Numbered from the stretch's first letter, positions 42,940 through 51,561 are shown. The stretch: DNA of 64,000 bases from Pedobacter frigiditerrae (GCF_032678705.1 NZ_JAVTSS010000001.1:124001-188000); one strand, 5' to 3'. The notes: a model not told the origin generated them from the letters alone. Numbers and translations are program-made.

Positions 42940-44511
42940 GTGAAGAAACTAATAATCGGTACACGCGGAAGCGATTTGGCATTATGGCAAGCTAACAATA
43001 CAAAAGATAGGTTGGCGAGCATCGGAATAGAGGCAGAATTAAAAATCATTAAAACGCAGGGCGATAAAATATTAAACCTTAGACTTGACAAATTAGAAGG
43101 TAAAGGTTTCTTTACCAAAGAATTAGAAGAGGAATTATTGGGCGGAATGATTGATATTGCTGTTCACTCTCATAAAGATTTACCAACAACCAACCCAGCT
43201 GGATTAATCATTGCTGCGGTTACTGAACGTGAAGACCCAGCAGAATTATTGTTGATTTTGAAGGATACGGTTGAAGTTAGCAACAAACTTTCTTTAAAAA
43301 AAGGAGCAATGGTTGGTACATCATCCAATCGCCGTAAAGCTCAGTTATTAGCTTTACGCCCAGATTTAAACATTGAAGATTTACGTGGTAACGTACCAAC
43401 ACGCATTCAAAAATTACGTGATGAAAATTATGATGCTATTATGTTAGCAAAAGCTGGTGTAAATAGATTAAATATAGATTTAAGTGAATTTCACGTAGAA
43501 GTTGTGGATACAACGGAATTAGTTCCAGCACCGGCACAAGGTGCTTTAGCGATTCAAATTCGCGAAAATGATACTGAACTTTTTACTGCCTTACAACAAA
43601 TACATGATTCGGCAACAGCCGAAGAAATTGCCGTCGAACGTAAGGTTTTAAACTTGTTTGAAGGTGGTTGCCACATGCCTTTAGGGTGTTATTGTAAAAA
43701 GGAAAATGGCTTATTTGAAGTATGGACTTCTAAAGCAGAAACTGATGAGGATTTCCCTGACCGTTTATTCTTAAGGTCTGAAACGACAGAAGGTTTAGCA
43801 GAAAAAATTGTAGCTAAGTTTAATAAAGAAAGAAAATTGCCTGCTAAGGTTTTCATATCTAGAGAAATTGGAGAACATAGCTATTTCAGAAAAGCTTTAG
43901 CAAAACACGATATAGAAATAGATGGACGTTCGTTAATTAGAACATTCCCAATTGTAAATACCCTAGACCCATTTTACTTAAAAAACATCGACTGGATATT
44001 CTTTAGCAGTAGAAATGGAGTCGAATATTTCTTTAAATTGAATCCTGTTTTAGCTAAAAAAGTACAGTTTGGTGTGGTTGGTCGTGGTTCTGAAGATACT
44101 TTGAGGAAATTCGGTCACTTGGCAGATTTTGTAGGCGAAAGTGGAGACATTGTAGAAGTTGCAGAAGAATTTGCAAAATTAGTTGCTGGTCAGACGGTAT
44201 TATTTCCAAGAGCTCAAGACTCACTTTTAACTATTCAAAAATCTTTAGGTACAGATACAAAAATTGTTGACTTGCCAATTTACGAAACTGTGGTAGCTGA
44301 TGATATTGATGGCACAACTGCCGAAGTTTTAATTTTTACCAGTCCAAGTAACGTTGATGCCTATTTTGCAGATAATTTATTAGACCCAGAACAAAAGGTA
44401 ATTGCAATTGGTAACTCAACAGGTAAGAAGTTTGAAGAAATGGGCGTAAAATATACCTTGCCATATTCTCCAGATGAAATTGGTTTGGCAGAAGCTGTTT
44501 TTGGAATATAA
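42940..44511 (+). CDS. hemC: HemC-HemD fusion: hydroxymethylbilane synthase/uroporphyrinogen-III synthase
   Basis: A 523-residue bifunctional protein. Residues 1-300 are porphobilinogen deaminase: GTRGSDLALWQAN at the N-terminus, HSHKDLPT, GTSSNRRKAQLLALRPDL and the dipyrromethane cofactor Cys244 in EGGCHMPLG. Residues about 304-523 are a uroporphyrinogen-III synthase-like domain (KVFISREIGEHSYF, DWIFFSSRNGVEYFF, FTSPSNVDAYF). The fusion would channel the unstable linear tetrapyrrole directly to cyclisation. The start is a GTG at 42940-42942. Confidence 0.92.
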   Translation: MKKLIIGTRGSDLALWQANNTKDRLASIGIEAELKIIKTQGDKILNLRLDKLEGKGFFTKELEEELLGGMIDIAVHSHKDLPTTNPAGLIIAAVTEREDPAELLLILKDTVEVSNKLSLKKGAMVGTSSNRRKAQLLALRPDLNIEDLRGNVPTRIQKLRDENYDAIMLAKAGVNRLNIDLSEFHVEVVDTTELVPAPAQGALAIQIRENDTELFTALQQIHDSATAEEIAVERKVLNLFEGGCHMPLGCYCKKENGLFEVWTSKAETDEDFPDRLFLRSETTEGLAEKIVAKFNKERKLPAKVFISREIGEHSYFRKALAKHDIEIDGRSLIRTFPIVNTLDPFYLKNIDWIFFSSRNGVEYFFKLNPVLAKKVQFGVVGRGSEDTLRKFGHLADFVGESGDIVEVAEEFAKLVAGQTVLFPRAQDSLLTIQKSLGTDTKIVDLPIYETVVADDIDGTTAEVLIFTSPSNVDAYFADNLLDPEQKVIAIGNSTGKKFEEMGVKYTLPYSPDEIGLAEAVFGI

Positions 44512-44552
44512 AGAAAGGTAAAAGGTAGGACGGTTGAAGGCGGGTGGTTTTC

Positions 44553-44612
44553 CAACTGTGAGGGGAATTCCACTCTCTTAGAGGGGTGCCTGAAAGGTGG
44601 GGTGTTTTTTAG
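44553..44612. repeat. AGGGG-rich hairpin repeat
   Basis: GTGAGGGGAATTCCACTCTC and TTAGAGGGGTGCCTGAAAGG, related to 57768-57817, part of the 290-base hemC-hemB gap. Confidence 0.5.
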
Positions 44613-44636
44613 ATTTTCAGCACAGAAATTTCTTAG

Positions 44637-44732
44637 TTAAACCTGATTGTACGGAAAGCTCCCGATTTTTCATCGGGACTTGGAGGGAAAGCAGGACTGC
44701 CTAAACAAAAGAACCACTGTCACTGCTTTTCT
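44637..44732 (+). repeat. Dispersed structured element, copy C
   Basis: It starts TTAAACCTGATTGTACGGAA and ends CACTGTCACTGCTTTTC. Outer pairing is CCTG (44642-44645) with CAGG (44692-44695). The inner hairpin is CCCGATTTTTCATCGGG, not the GTCATCC unit seen in the other copies. It lies inside the heme cluster upstream of hemB. Confidence 0.7.
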
Positions 44733-44801
44733 AAAAAATGATATTTAGGTTATCATACTAAATTTTAAAATAAATAGGTTTGCAGTTTCAATACCAAATT
44801 T

Positions 44802-45767
44802 ATGCACAGACCACGTAGGTTAAGAAAAAATCCAGTTGTTAGAGAGTTAATTGCCGAAACGCGATTGTCAAAGGATATGTTTATCTATCCTTATTTTGTA
44901 GTTCCTGGAACTGGTGTTACAAAAGCAATTGATGCGATGCCAGGCGTTAACCATTTTTCTACAGATACTTTACTTAAAGACGTTGAAAAAGGATTAAAAC
45001 TGGGTGTAAATAAAATTATGCTTTTTGGTGTTGGGGATGAGAAAAGTGAAGATGCAAAATCTGCTTACGACCCACACTCATTGGTCCCTGTTTCAGTTAG
45101 GGAATTAAAGAAAAACTTTGGTGATGATTTATATGTAGTAACAGATGTTTGTGTTTGTTCTTACACCACTCACGGTCATTGCGGCATCATGAAAGATGAT
45201 TATATCCAAAATGATTTGTCGGTTGATTTGATTGCGAAGATGGCTTTAAATCACGCAGAAGCAGGCGCCGATATGTTAGCACCGTCTGATATGATGGATG
45301 GTAGAGTAGCAGCAATTAGACATAAATTAGACGGGAGCGGTTTTGTAAACACGGCCATCATGAGTCATGCTACCAAATTTGCATCAGCATATTATGGTCC
45401 GTTTAGAGAAGCTGCAGATTGCGCACCAAATAAAGGCGACCGGAAAGCTTATCAAATGGATTTCAGAAATGGAACCGAAGCAGTTAGAGAGGCATTGTTA
45501 GATGAAAGTGAAGGTGCAGATGTATTGATGGTTAAACCAGCTTTGGCTTATTTAGATATCATTAGTAAATTAAAACAAAACAGCGATTTGCCAATTGCTT
45601 GTTACAACGTATCGGGAGAATACTCGATGATTAAAGCTGCGGCACAAAGAGGTTGGATAGATGAACAAAAAGTAGTAATGGAAACGATGCACGCCTTTGC
45701 AAGAGCAGGAGCAAGCATTATAACCACTTACCACATTAGAGATATAGTAGAGAATAATTGGATGTAA
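44802..45767 (+). CDS. hemB: Porphobilinogen synthase (delta-aminolevulinate dehydratase)
   Basis: A 321-residue TIM-barrel enzyme condensing two 5-aminolevulinate molecules. The zinc site Cys117, Cys119 and Cys127 lies in DVCVCSYTTHGHC, so this is the zinc-dependent type. Schiff-base lysines are Lys192 (SHATKFASAYYGPF) and Lys245 (DVLMVKPALAY). It has full family length and a typical MHRPRRLRKN start. Separated from hemCD by repeats, so it may have its own promoter. Confidence 0.96.
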   Translation: MHRPRRLRKNPVVRELIAETRLSKDMFIYPYFVVPGTGVTKAIDAMPGVNHFSTDTLLKDVEKGLKLGVNKIMLFGVGDEKSEDAKSAYDPHSLVPVSVRELKKNFGDDLYVVTDVCVCSYTTHGHCGIMKDDYIQNDLSVDLIAKMALNHAEAGADMLAPSDMMDGRVAAIRHKLDGSGFVNTAIMSHATKFASAYYGPFREAADCAPNKGDRKAYQMDFRNGTEAVREALLDESEGADVLMVKPALAYLDIISKLKQNSDLPIACYNVSGEYSMIKAAAQRGWIDEQKVVMETMHAFARAGASIITTYHIRDIVENNWM

Positions 45768-45770
45768 TTT

Positions 45771-45858
45771 AAGCTGAAAGCTTAAAGCAGAAAGACTAAA
45801 GCATCGAAATAGGCGTATAGTTTTTCGCTTTTACCTTTGGCCTTTCGGCTTTTACCTT
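45771..45858. repeat. AAAGC repeats between hemB and hemL
   Basis: AAGCTGAAAGCTTAAAGCAG with AAAGACTAAAGC on the left and TTTTCGCTTTTACCTTTGGC with CTTTCGGCTTTTACC on the right, so the spacer carries the repeat in both orientations and could fold. Confidence 0.6.
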
Positions 45859-45865
45859 AATAAAA

Positions 45866-47236
45866 ATGTTAGAACAGTTAAAAAAGATATTCTCGGGAAA
45901 CGAAGAGGAGATGCCGGTAAATACAGGGAGCAAACCTGATATTAGTCGTGAGAAATCGGCAGAATTGTATGCAAAATCGAAAACCTATTTTCCGGGTGGA
46001 GTAAATTCTCCAGTAAGGGCTTTTAAATCGGTTTACGGAACGCCTTTATTTATTCAAAAAGGCGATGGTTGTTACATTTGGGATGCAGATGGTAATCAAT
46101 TTATAGATTTTTGCGCAAGTTGGGGCCCGTTAATTTTAGGCCATAACAATGCAAAAATCAGAGAAAAAGTAATTGATGTAATGCAAAGCGGAATGAGCTT
46201 TGGCGCACCAACTGCATTAGAAAATGAATTAGCAGAGCTGATTATAAAAAATAACAGCTTTGTGGAAAAAATCCGTTTTACGAGTTCTGGCACTGAAGCA
46301 GTAATGTCGGCAATTCGTTTAGCTCGTGGTTATACTGGAAATGACAAAATCATCAAATTTGAAGGCTGTTACCACGGCCATAGCGATTCGCTTTTAGTGA
46401 AAGCAGGTTCTGGATTGGTAACTTTTGGAGAAACTTCTTCGGCTGGTGTGCCTAAATCTTTTGCAGAAGAAACAATTGTTATTCCTTTAAATGATAAGGA
46501 AGCAATTACAAAGGCTTTCGAACAATTTAAAGACCAAGTTGCTGCGGTAATTATAGAAGGGATACCAGCAAATAACGGTTTGTTAATGCAAGACCAAGCT
46601 TATATCGAATTTTTGAGACAAGCTTGTACAGACAATAAAGCTTTATTGATTTTTGATGAGGTTATCACAGGATTTAGAGTTGGGTTTGAAGGTGCGGCTG
46701 CTTATTATGGCATCAAGCCTGATATTGTAACTTATGGTAAAATTATCGGTGGTGGTTTACCTGTTGGGATGTATGGAGCTTCTGCAGAAATTATGGGTCA
46801 TATTTCTCCTGATGGCGGAGTTTACCAAGCAGGAACTTTATCTGGAAACCCAGTAGCGATGGCTGCGGGAATTGCAACTTTAACTGAACTTTTAAAATCA
46901 AGTTTTTATAAAGATTTAAACCAAAAAACAAAGGAGTTTGTAGATAGTATTCAGCGTTTTGCAACTGCAAGAAATTATAAATTCAAAGTGTTTACAGTTG
47001 GTTCTATTTTCTGGTTTGCATTTACCGATAAAGACATTAAAACAGCAGAAGATATTGACCCAACGAGTATGGAGAAATTTAAAGTAATGCACCGTGAATT
47101 GTTAAATAGAGGGATTTACTTAGGGCCATCTGGTTATGAGGTAGGTTTTGTTTCAGCCGCACACACAAAAATTGAACTAGAGAAAGCAAAAAGAGCTATT
47201 TTTGATGCGTTAGATTTAGTGTTTAGAAAATCATAA
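45866..47236 (+). CDS. hemL: Glutamate-1-semialdehyde 2,1-aminomutase
   Basis: A 456-residue PLP enzyme producing 5-aminolevulinate. The PLP lysine is Lys292 in TYGKIIGGGLPVG; LIFDEVITGFRVG precedes it, and FTSSGTEAVMSAIRLAR binds the cofactor phosphate. About 28 residues (MLEQLKKIFSGNEEEMPVNT...) precede the usual N-terminus REKSAELY; an internal ATG at 45911 is possible. The stop shares one base with the next start (TAATG), linking it to the sensor kinase. Confidence 0.95.
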   Translation: MLEQLKKIFSGNEEEMPVNTGSKPDISREKSAELYAKSKTYFPGGVNSPVRAFKSVYGTPLFIQKGDGCYIWDADGNQFIDFCASWGPLILGHNNAKIREKVIDVMQSGMSFGAPTALENELAELIIKNNSFVEKIRFTSSGTEAVMSAIRLARGYTGNDKIIKFEGCYHGHSDSLLVKAGSGLVTFGETSSAGVPKSFAEETIVIPLNDKEAITKAFEQFKDQVAAVIIEGIPANNGLLMQDQAYIEFLRQACTDNKALLIFDEVITGFRVGFEGAAAYYGIKPDIVTYGKIIGGGLPVGMYGASAEIMGHISPDGGVYQAGTLSGNPVAMAAGIATLTELLKSSFYKDLNQKTKEFVDSIQRFATARNYKFKVFTVGSIFWFAFTDKDIKTAEDIDPTSMEKFKVMHRELLNRGIYLGPSGYEVGFVSAAHTKIELEKAKRAIFDALDLVFRKS

Positions 47237-48102
47237 TGAAGAAATCACTGCTCATATTTTATTTCCTTTTGTTCTATGCCATGCTAGAAATGTTTTGGTG
47301 GGGAACAGTTGTGATAAAATTACAACCAGACCGTATGGCAATGGTGATGGGAGAGGGTTCTGTTTTCTTGTTTTTACTTTGCGTAGGCGCTTATTTTATT
47401 CATGCATCCATTAAAAAGGAAGATAAATTACATGAAAGACAGCAAAATTTCTTATTGTCTGTAACTCACGAATTGAAATCGCCTTTGGCTGCTATTAAAC
47501 TTTCTATAGAAACCATCGTAAAACGAGATTTAGACAAGGAACAACAATCTAAATTATTGCGAAACTCGCTAAAAGATATTGAGCGTTTAGATGATTTAGT
47601 AGAAAATATGTTATTGGCAACAAAGATTGAAAGTCGTACTTATTCGTTCCCTAAGGAAGAGTTTGATTTATCTGAATTGGTAACAAGAATTACGGATAGA
47701 TTGCAGGTTCACTCTTGTGGTAACCAGCAAATGATTAATACTAAAATTGATAATAATATAAAGGTAATGGGTGATAAATTTGCTTTATCATCGGTAGTTA
47801 CCAATTTGGTAGAAAATGCTGTTAAATATTCTGGTCCTTGTGCCGAAATAGCAGTAAGTCTCTGTCAAAATGACGGTAAGCCGTTTTTAACGGTTTCTGA
47901 TAAAGGTCCGGGCATTCCGGATGATGAAAAAATGCTTATTTTCGATAAATTTTATCGTGTAGGAGATGAAAATGTGCGTAAATCTAAAGGCACTGGACTT
48001 GGCTTGTTTATTGTTAAAGAGGTATTACAAAACCACGACGCTGATATTAGCGTTAAAGATAACACACCGCAAGGTGCAATTTTTGAAGTAACATTTAACT
48101 GA
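47236..48102 (+). CDS. Sensor histidine kinase in the heme cluster
   Basis: A 288-residue kinase with two N-terminal helices (about 4-27 and 42-58) joined by a loop of only about 15 residues, so the signal is probably sensed in or at the membrane. His78 is in SVTHELKSPLAAIKL. ATPase boxes are NLVENAVKYSG, DKGPGIP and KGTGLGLFIV. Its start overlaps hemL by one base and the regulator starts 1 base after its stop. It most likely controls, or is controlled with, heme synthesis; the signal is not known. Confidence 0.92.
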   Translation: MKKSLLIFYFLLFYAMLEMFWWGTVVIKLQPDRMAMVMGEGSVFLFLLCVGAYFIHASIKKEDKLHERQQNFLLSVTHELKSPLAAIKLSIETIVKRDLDKEQQSKLLRNSLKDIERLDDLVENMLLATKIESRTYSFPKEEFDLSELVTRITDRLQVHSCGNQQMINTKIDNNIKVMGDKFALSSVVTNLVENAVKYSGPCAEIAVSLCQNDGKPFLTVSDKGPGIPDDEKMLIFDKFYRVGDENVRKSKGTGLGLFIVKEVLQNHDADISVKDNTPQGAIFEVTFN

Positions 48103-48103
48103 T

Positions 48104-48811
48104 ATGCCACAGAAATTAAGAATACTATTGGTAGAAGATGAGGATCACTTATTAGATGCCATCAAATTAAACCTCGAACTAGAGGGTTACAAAGTTCACG
48201 CTGTTAAAGACGGTAAAACTGCATTAAAAGTTTTTAAGGAAGAAAGATTTAACTTAATCATTTTAGATGTAATGTTACCTGAAATGGATGGTTTCCAGGT
48301 TTGTGAAACTATTCGTTTAGAAAATACTGAAGTTCCTATTTTGTTTTTAACGGCTAAGAATACTAGCGAAGACCGTGTAATGGGTCTTAAAAAAGGAGCT
48401 GACGATTATTTGGTAAAACCTTTCAACTTAGAAGAATTAATTCTACGTGTTGGAATTTTAGTAAAACGTAGCTTAAAAGCAGACGATTTAAAAGAATTAA
48501 ACTCTTATAAAATCGGCGATAAAACTATCTATTTTAACTCTTTTGAATTAAAACAAGATGATGGTGTTGTTGTGCCTTTAACTAAAAAGGAAACTATGCT
48601 ATTGAAGTTGTTAATTGAGCGTAAAAACGAAGCTGTTTCTCGTGAACAAATCTTAGAAACAGTTTGGAATTACGACGTATACCCTTCAACAAGAACTATA
48701 GATAACTTTATTTTAACGTTCCGTAAGTATTTCGAGCCAGACCAAAAAAATCCAGTTTATTTTCACTCGATTAGAGGTGTAGGTTATAAATTTACAGATA
48801 GCACACATTAA
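48104..48811 (+). CDS. OmpR-family response regulator in the heme cluster
   Basis: A 235-residue regulator. The receiver has acidic pocket VEDEDH, phosphoacceptor Asp55 in LDVMLPEMDGF, and Lys105 in LVKPF. A winged-helix DNA-binding domain follows (KKETMLLKLLIERKNEAVSREQ, SIRGVGYKF). It pairs with the preceding kinase, and its stop shares one base with the following TPR gene. Targets are unseen; hemA-hemJ itself is the obvious candidate. Confidence 0.94.
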   Translation: MPQKLRILLVEDEDHLLDAIKLNLELEGYKVHAVKDGKTALKVFKEERFNLIILDVMLPEMDGFQVCETIRLENTEVPILFLTAKNTSEDRVMGLKKGADDYLVKPFNLEELILRVGILVKRSLKADDLKELNSYKIGDKTIYFNSFELKQDDGVVVPLTKKETMLLKLLIERKNEAVSREQILETVWNYDVYPSTRTIDNFILTFRKYFEPDQKNPVYFHSIRGVGYKFTDSTH

Positions 48812-49329
48812 TGTATAATACTTGGAGTAGATATGCTTTAATGGCAACTTTTGCCCTTTCGGCATTAGTAAGTTTATATTACAATCAATACCAGCTGGCT
48901 GCAATAGCCGGCTTTCTCTTTGCCTTTATTTTATGGAGTCATTTTAAACATAGTTCAGTATTATTGGCATCGAAACATTTTAAGAATGCAAACTATGATA
49001 AGGCTGAGCAGATATTAAATGAAGTAGCAAATCCAGATAGGTTAGCTAAAAATCGTAGAGGATATTATGAGTTCATGAAAGCAAACATCGCCCTGCAGAG
49101 AGAAGATTTTGAAACTGCAGAGTTTCACTTTCAAATTGCTAGTCGTTTTCCATTGGGAGGTAAAAACGATAAAGCTTTTGTGATGATACATTTGGCTAAT
49201 CTCGCACTGCGTAAAAAAGATGGCGAAAGAGCAAAAGCATACATAGAAAAAGCAAAGGAGTTGGCAACAACATCAAGAGCAAAAGAAATTATAAAAATTA
49301 TAGAGAAAGAAGCCAATAGTTTGGCCTAA
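48811..49329 (+). CDS. Membrane-anchored TPR-like protein in the heme cluster
   Basis: A 172-residue protein: two helices at about 5-22 and 27-45, then a TPR-like helical repeat region (HFKNANYDKAEQILNEVA, YEFMKANIALQREDFETAEF, FVMIHLANLALRKKDGERAK). This is the layout of proteobacterial HemY (two helices plus TPR) in hemCDXY operons, though shorter, so an assembly role for heme enzymes at the membrane is a reasonable guess. It is tightly packed between the regulator (1-base overlap) and hemE (6-base gap). Confidence 0.75.
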   Translation: MYNTWSRYALMATFALSALVSLYYNQYQLAAIAGFLFAFILWSHFKHSSVLLASKHFKNANYDKAEQILNEVANPDRLAKNRRGYYEFMKANIALQREDFETAEFHFQIASRFPLGGKNDKAFVMIHLANLALRKKDGERAKAYIEKAKELATTSRAKEIIKIIEKEANSLA

Positions 49330-49335
49330 TACAAC

Positions 49336-50361
49336 ATGAAGAACAACTTATTTTTAGACGCTGCAAATTCAAAAGCTACAGAACGCCCACCAGTATGGAT
49401 GATGCGCCAAGCTGGTCGTTTTATGCCACAATATTGGGAAATTAAAAACAAATATTCGTTTTTAGAAATGTGCAAAAACCCAGAAATTGCCGCTGATGTG
49501 ACCATGTTGCCAGTTGATTTGTTGGGTATTGATGCGGCGATTTTATTTTGCGATATTTTGGTAACTGGCGAAGCAATGGGTGGCGATTTAAGTTTTACTC
49601 AAGGTGTTGGTCCAAAATTCGCTAATCCAGTTCGTACAGCTGCTGATATTGATAAATTAGAAGTTGATGTTGTAGATAGATTAGAATATGTTGCTGATGC
49701 GATTAAAGTAATTCAACAACGTTTGGATGACAGTATTCCTTTGATAGGTTTTGCTGGTGCTCCTTTTACAGTAATGAGTTATTTGGTTGAAGGCGGTTCT
49801 TCAAAAGATTTTAAGTTAACCAAGTTGTTAATGCACAATCACCCAGAATTAGCGCACCGTTTATTAGCTAAAATAGCCAAGGTAACAACCGATTATTTGA
49901 ACCTACAAATTGCGGCGGGTGTTAATGCTGTGCAGTTATTTGATAGCTGGGCTTTAGCTTTATCATGGAATGATTATCAAGAATTTTCTCACCAATATAA
50001 CCAACAAATCATTGCTGGTTTAAACAGAACAAATGTTCCAGTGATTTCTTTCTGTAAAGGAAGCTCTGTTTTTGCGCCAATTATGGCAGAAGCAAAACCA
50101 GATGTAATTTCGGTTGATTGGAATGCAGATTTATTGAACATTAAAAATGCTTTACCAGCGGGAATTGCGGTTCAAGGTAATTTAGACCCGCATATTTTAT
50201 ACGCTGACCAACCAGTTATCAAAAAACACATTCATCAATTATTTGAAAGAATGCGTGGTACCGAAGGGTTTATCTTTAACTTAGGTCATGGCATTATGCC
50301 CGATATTCCTTTTGATAACGTGAAATATGCGATTGAGGTAGTTAAAGAATTTAAATATTAG
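49336..50361 (+). CDS. hemE: Uroporphyrinogen decarboxylase
   Basis: A 341-residue TIM-barrel enzyme converting uroporphyrinogen III to coproporphyrinogen III. WMMRQAGRFMPQYWEI near the N-terminus carries the substrate-binding Arg residues. CDILVTGEAMGGDLSF supplies the catalytic Asp region, and GFAGAPFTVMSYLVEG and FNLGHGIMPD near the end are conserved. ATG at 49336, in the run that starts at hemL. The next gene is a toxin-antitoxin pair, which breaks the hemE-hemJ adjacency. Confidence 0.96.
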   Translation: MKNNLFLDAANSKATERPPVWMMRQAGRFMPQYWEIKNKYSFLEMCKNPEIAADVTMLPVDLLGIDAAILFCDILVTGEAMGGDLSFTQGVGPKFANPVRTAADIDKLEVDVVDRLEYVADAIKVIQQRLDDSIPLIGFAGAPFTVMSYLVEGGSSKDFKLTKLLMHNHPELAHRLLAKIAKVTTDYLNLQIAAGVNAVQLFDSWALALSWNDYQEFSHQYNQQIIAGLNRTNVPVISFCKGSSVFAPIMAEAKPDVISVDWNADLLNIKNALPAGIAVQGNLDPHILYADQPVIKKHIHQLFERMRGTEGFIFNLGHGIMPDIPFDNVKYAIEVVKEFKY

Positions 50362-50410
50362 ACCCCTAAATCATCTAAAGGGGACTTGATTTATATAGTT
50401 CTAAATTTAT

Positions 50411-50418
50411 TATATTTG
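50411..50418 (+). promoter_or_regulatory. Candidate TAnnTTTG promoter box of the antitoxin
   Basis: TATATTTG ends only 3 bases before the antitoxin ATG at 50422, so transcription from it would give a leaderless or near-leaderless mRNA. Confidence 0.45.
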
Positions 50419-50421
50419 TAT

Positions 50422-50628
50422 ATGGAAACTTTAATTATCGACATTCCTGAAAACAAGAGTACTCTGGTTAAAAGTTTACTAAAAGAACTTGGTGTTGTTA
50501 TTCATAAAAAGAACTCAAGAACTAAGAAACCAAATGCAACCACAATTAAAGCGATTGAAGACGCAAGAAATGGTATAGGTATAAGTGAACCAATTACAGA
50601 TATAGATAAATACATCGATTCTTTGTAA
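50422..50628 (+). CDS. Antitoxin of the YafQ-type pair
   Basis: A 68-residue protein starting METLIIDIPENKSTLVKSLL, a short strand followed by a helix as in RelB/DinJ-like or Bacteroidota-type antitoxins, and an acidic C-terminus (ISEPITDIDKYIDSL) that would wrap the toxin. The ATG at 50422 is preferred to an upstream frame extension through the promoter-like box. The stop overlaps the toxin start in TAATG. Confidence 0.78.
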   Translation: METLIIDIPENKSTLVKSLLKELGVVIHKKNSRTKKPNATTIKAIEDARNGIGISEPITDIDKYIDSL

Positions 50629-50909
50629 TGTTTATTCTAAAGGCCACCAGGCAATTCGATAGAGATATTGCTTTAATGAAAAAGCGTTCTGCAAAGAATG
50701 ATTTACTAATAAAGTCTTTTTTAAAGTTGCTTCAGGCCAATGGAGCTAAAGGTATCCCTGAAAAGAATAAACCACATAAACTAAAAGGTAATTACGTTGG
50801 GAATTGGGAAGCACATATAAAGCCCGATATGTTAATTATTTGGTTTGAAATAACCGAAGAAAAAGAAATTACTTTGCTTAGACTAGGCTCTCATTCTGAT
50901 TTATTTTAA
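50628..50909 (+). CDS. YafQ-family mRNA interferase toxin
   Basis: A 93-residue RelE-superfamily toxin. The YafQ residues are mostly kept: HKLKGNYVGNWEAHIKPD holds the two His and Asp, and RLGSHSDLF holds the last His and terminal Phe. The Trp usual after that Asp (PDW) is Met here. It would cut ribosome-bound mRNA. Start and stop both lie in TAATG overlaps, to the antitoxin and to hemJ. Confidence 0.88.
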   Translation: MFILKATRQFDRDIALMKKRSAKNDLLIKSFLKLLQANGAKGIPEKNKPHKLKGNYVGNWEAHIKPDMLIIWFEITEEKEITLLRLGSHSDLF

Positions 50910-51457
50910 TGAACGATTACTATCAATACTTTTTAGCGGTTCACATCATCTTTGTAGTAAGTTGGATGGCTGGATTGTTTTATGGTGTTCGTTTATTCAT
51001 TTATCATACCGAAGCTAACGACAGGCCAGAATTAGAAAAGAACATCCTTCAGAAAGAATTCACAAAAATTGAAGGTCGTTTGTGGAATATCATTACCATT
51101 CCAGCAATGTGCCTAACGGTTTTGGCAGGAGCAACGATGCTTTATACTCGTCCTGTCTTATTAGAGTTGCCTTGGATGCATGTTAAACTTGGCTTTGTTG
51201 CTTTGCTACTTTTATACCATTTTATTTGCCAAAATATCATGAAACAGTTGAGAAATGGAATATTTAAGTATTCTTCTAATCAATTGCGTTTATGGAATGA
51301 AGTGGCCACGATTTTATTGGTTGCCATTGTATTTACGGTGATGCTGAAAAGCGCAGTGGATTGGGTTTATGGTCTCGTAGGACTAATTATTTTTTCTGCA
51401 ATTATCATGATGGCTGTAAAGATTTACAAAAGATATAGAGAGAAAAAGGGAGAGTAA
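50909..51457 (+). CDS. hemJ: HemJ-type protoporphyrinogen IX oxidase (CopD/UPF0093-like)
   Basis: A 182-residue membrane protein with four to five helices. HIIFVVSWMAGLFYGVRLFIYH near the N-terminus carries the conserved His, Trp and Arg of HemJ, and LPWMHVKLGFVALLLLYHF carries the Lys/His motif of the second pair. HemJ oxidises protoporphyrinogen to protoporphyrin IX and binds heme. The start shares one base with the toxin stop, so translation is probably coupled. hemN/hemF and hemH are not in the window. Confidence 0.85.
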   Translation: MNDYYQYFLAVHIIFVVSWMAGLFYGVRLFIYHTEANDRPELEKNILQKEFTKIEGRLWNIITIPAMCLTVLAGATMLYTRPVLLELPWMHVKLGFVALLLLYHFICQNIMKQLRNGIFKYSSNQLRLWNEVATILLVAIVFTVMLKSAVDWVYGLVGLIIFSAIIMMAVKIYKRYREKKGE

Positions 51458-51466
51458 GTCAAAAAA

Positions 51467-51544
51467 TGTCATCCTGAGCGTAGTCGAAGGACCTCTTTGG
51501 ACGAATTTAATGATTGACATTTTTCGCGATGCTCAGACTGACAA
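51467..51544. repeat. Inverted GTCATCCTGAGC-type repeat pair
   Basis: TGTCATCCTGAGCGTAGTCG on the left and GATGCTCAGACTGACA on the right form a long hairpin after hemJ, probably closing the heme unit. Confidence 0.7.
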
Positions 51545-51561
51545 GTCTTAAAATTTATTAA

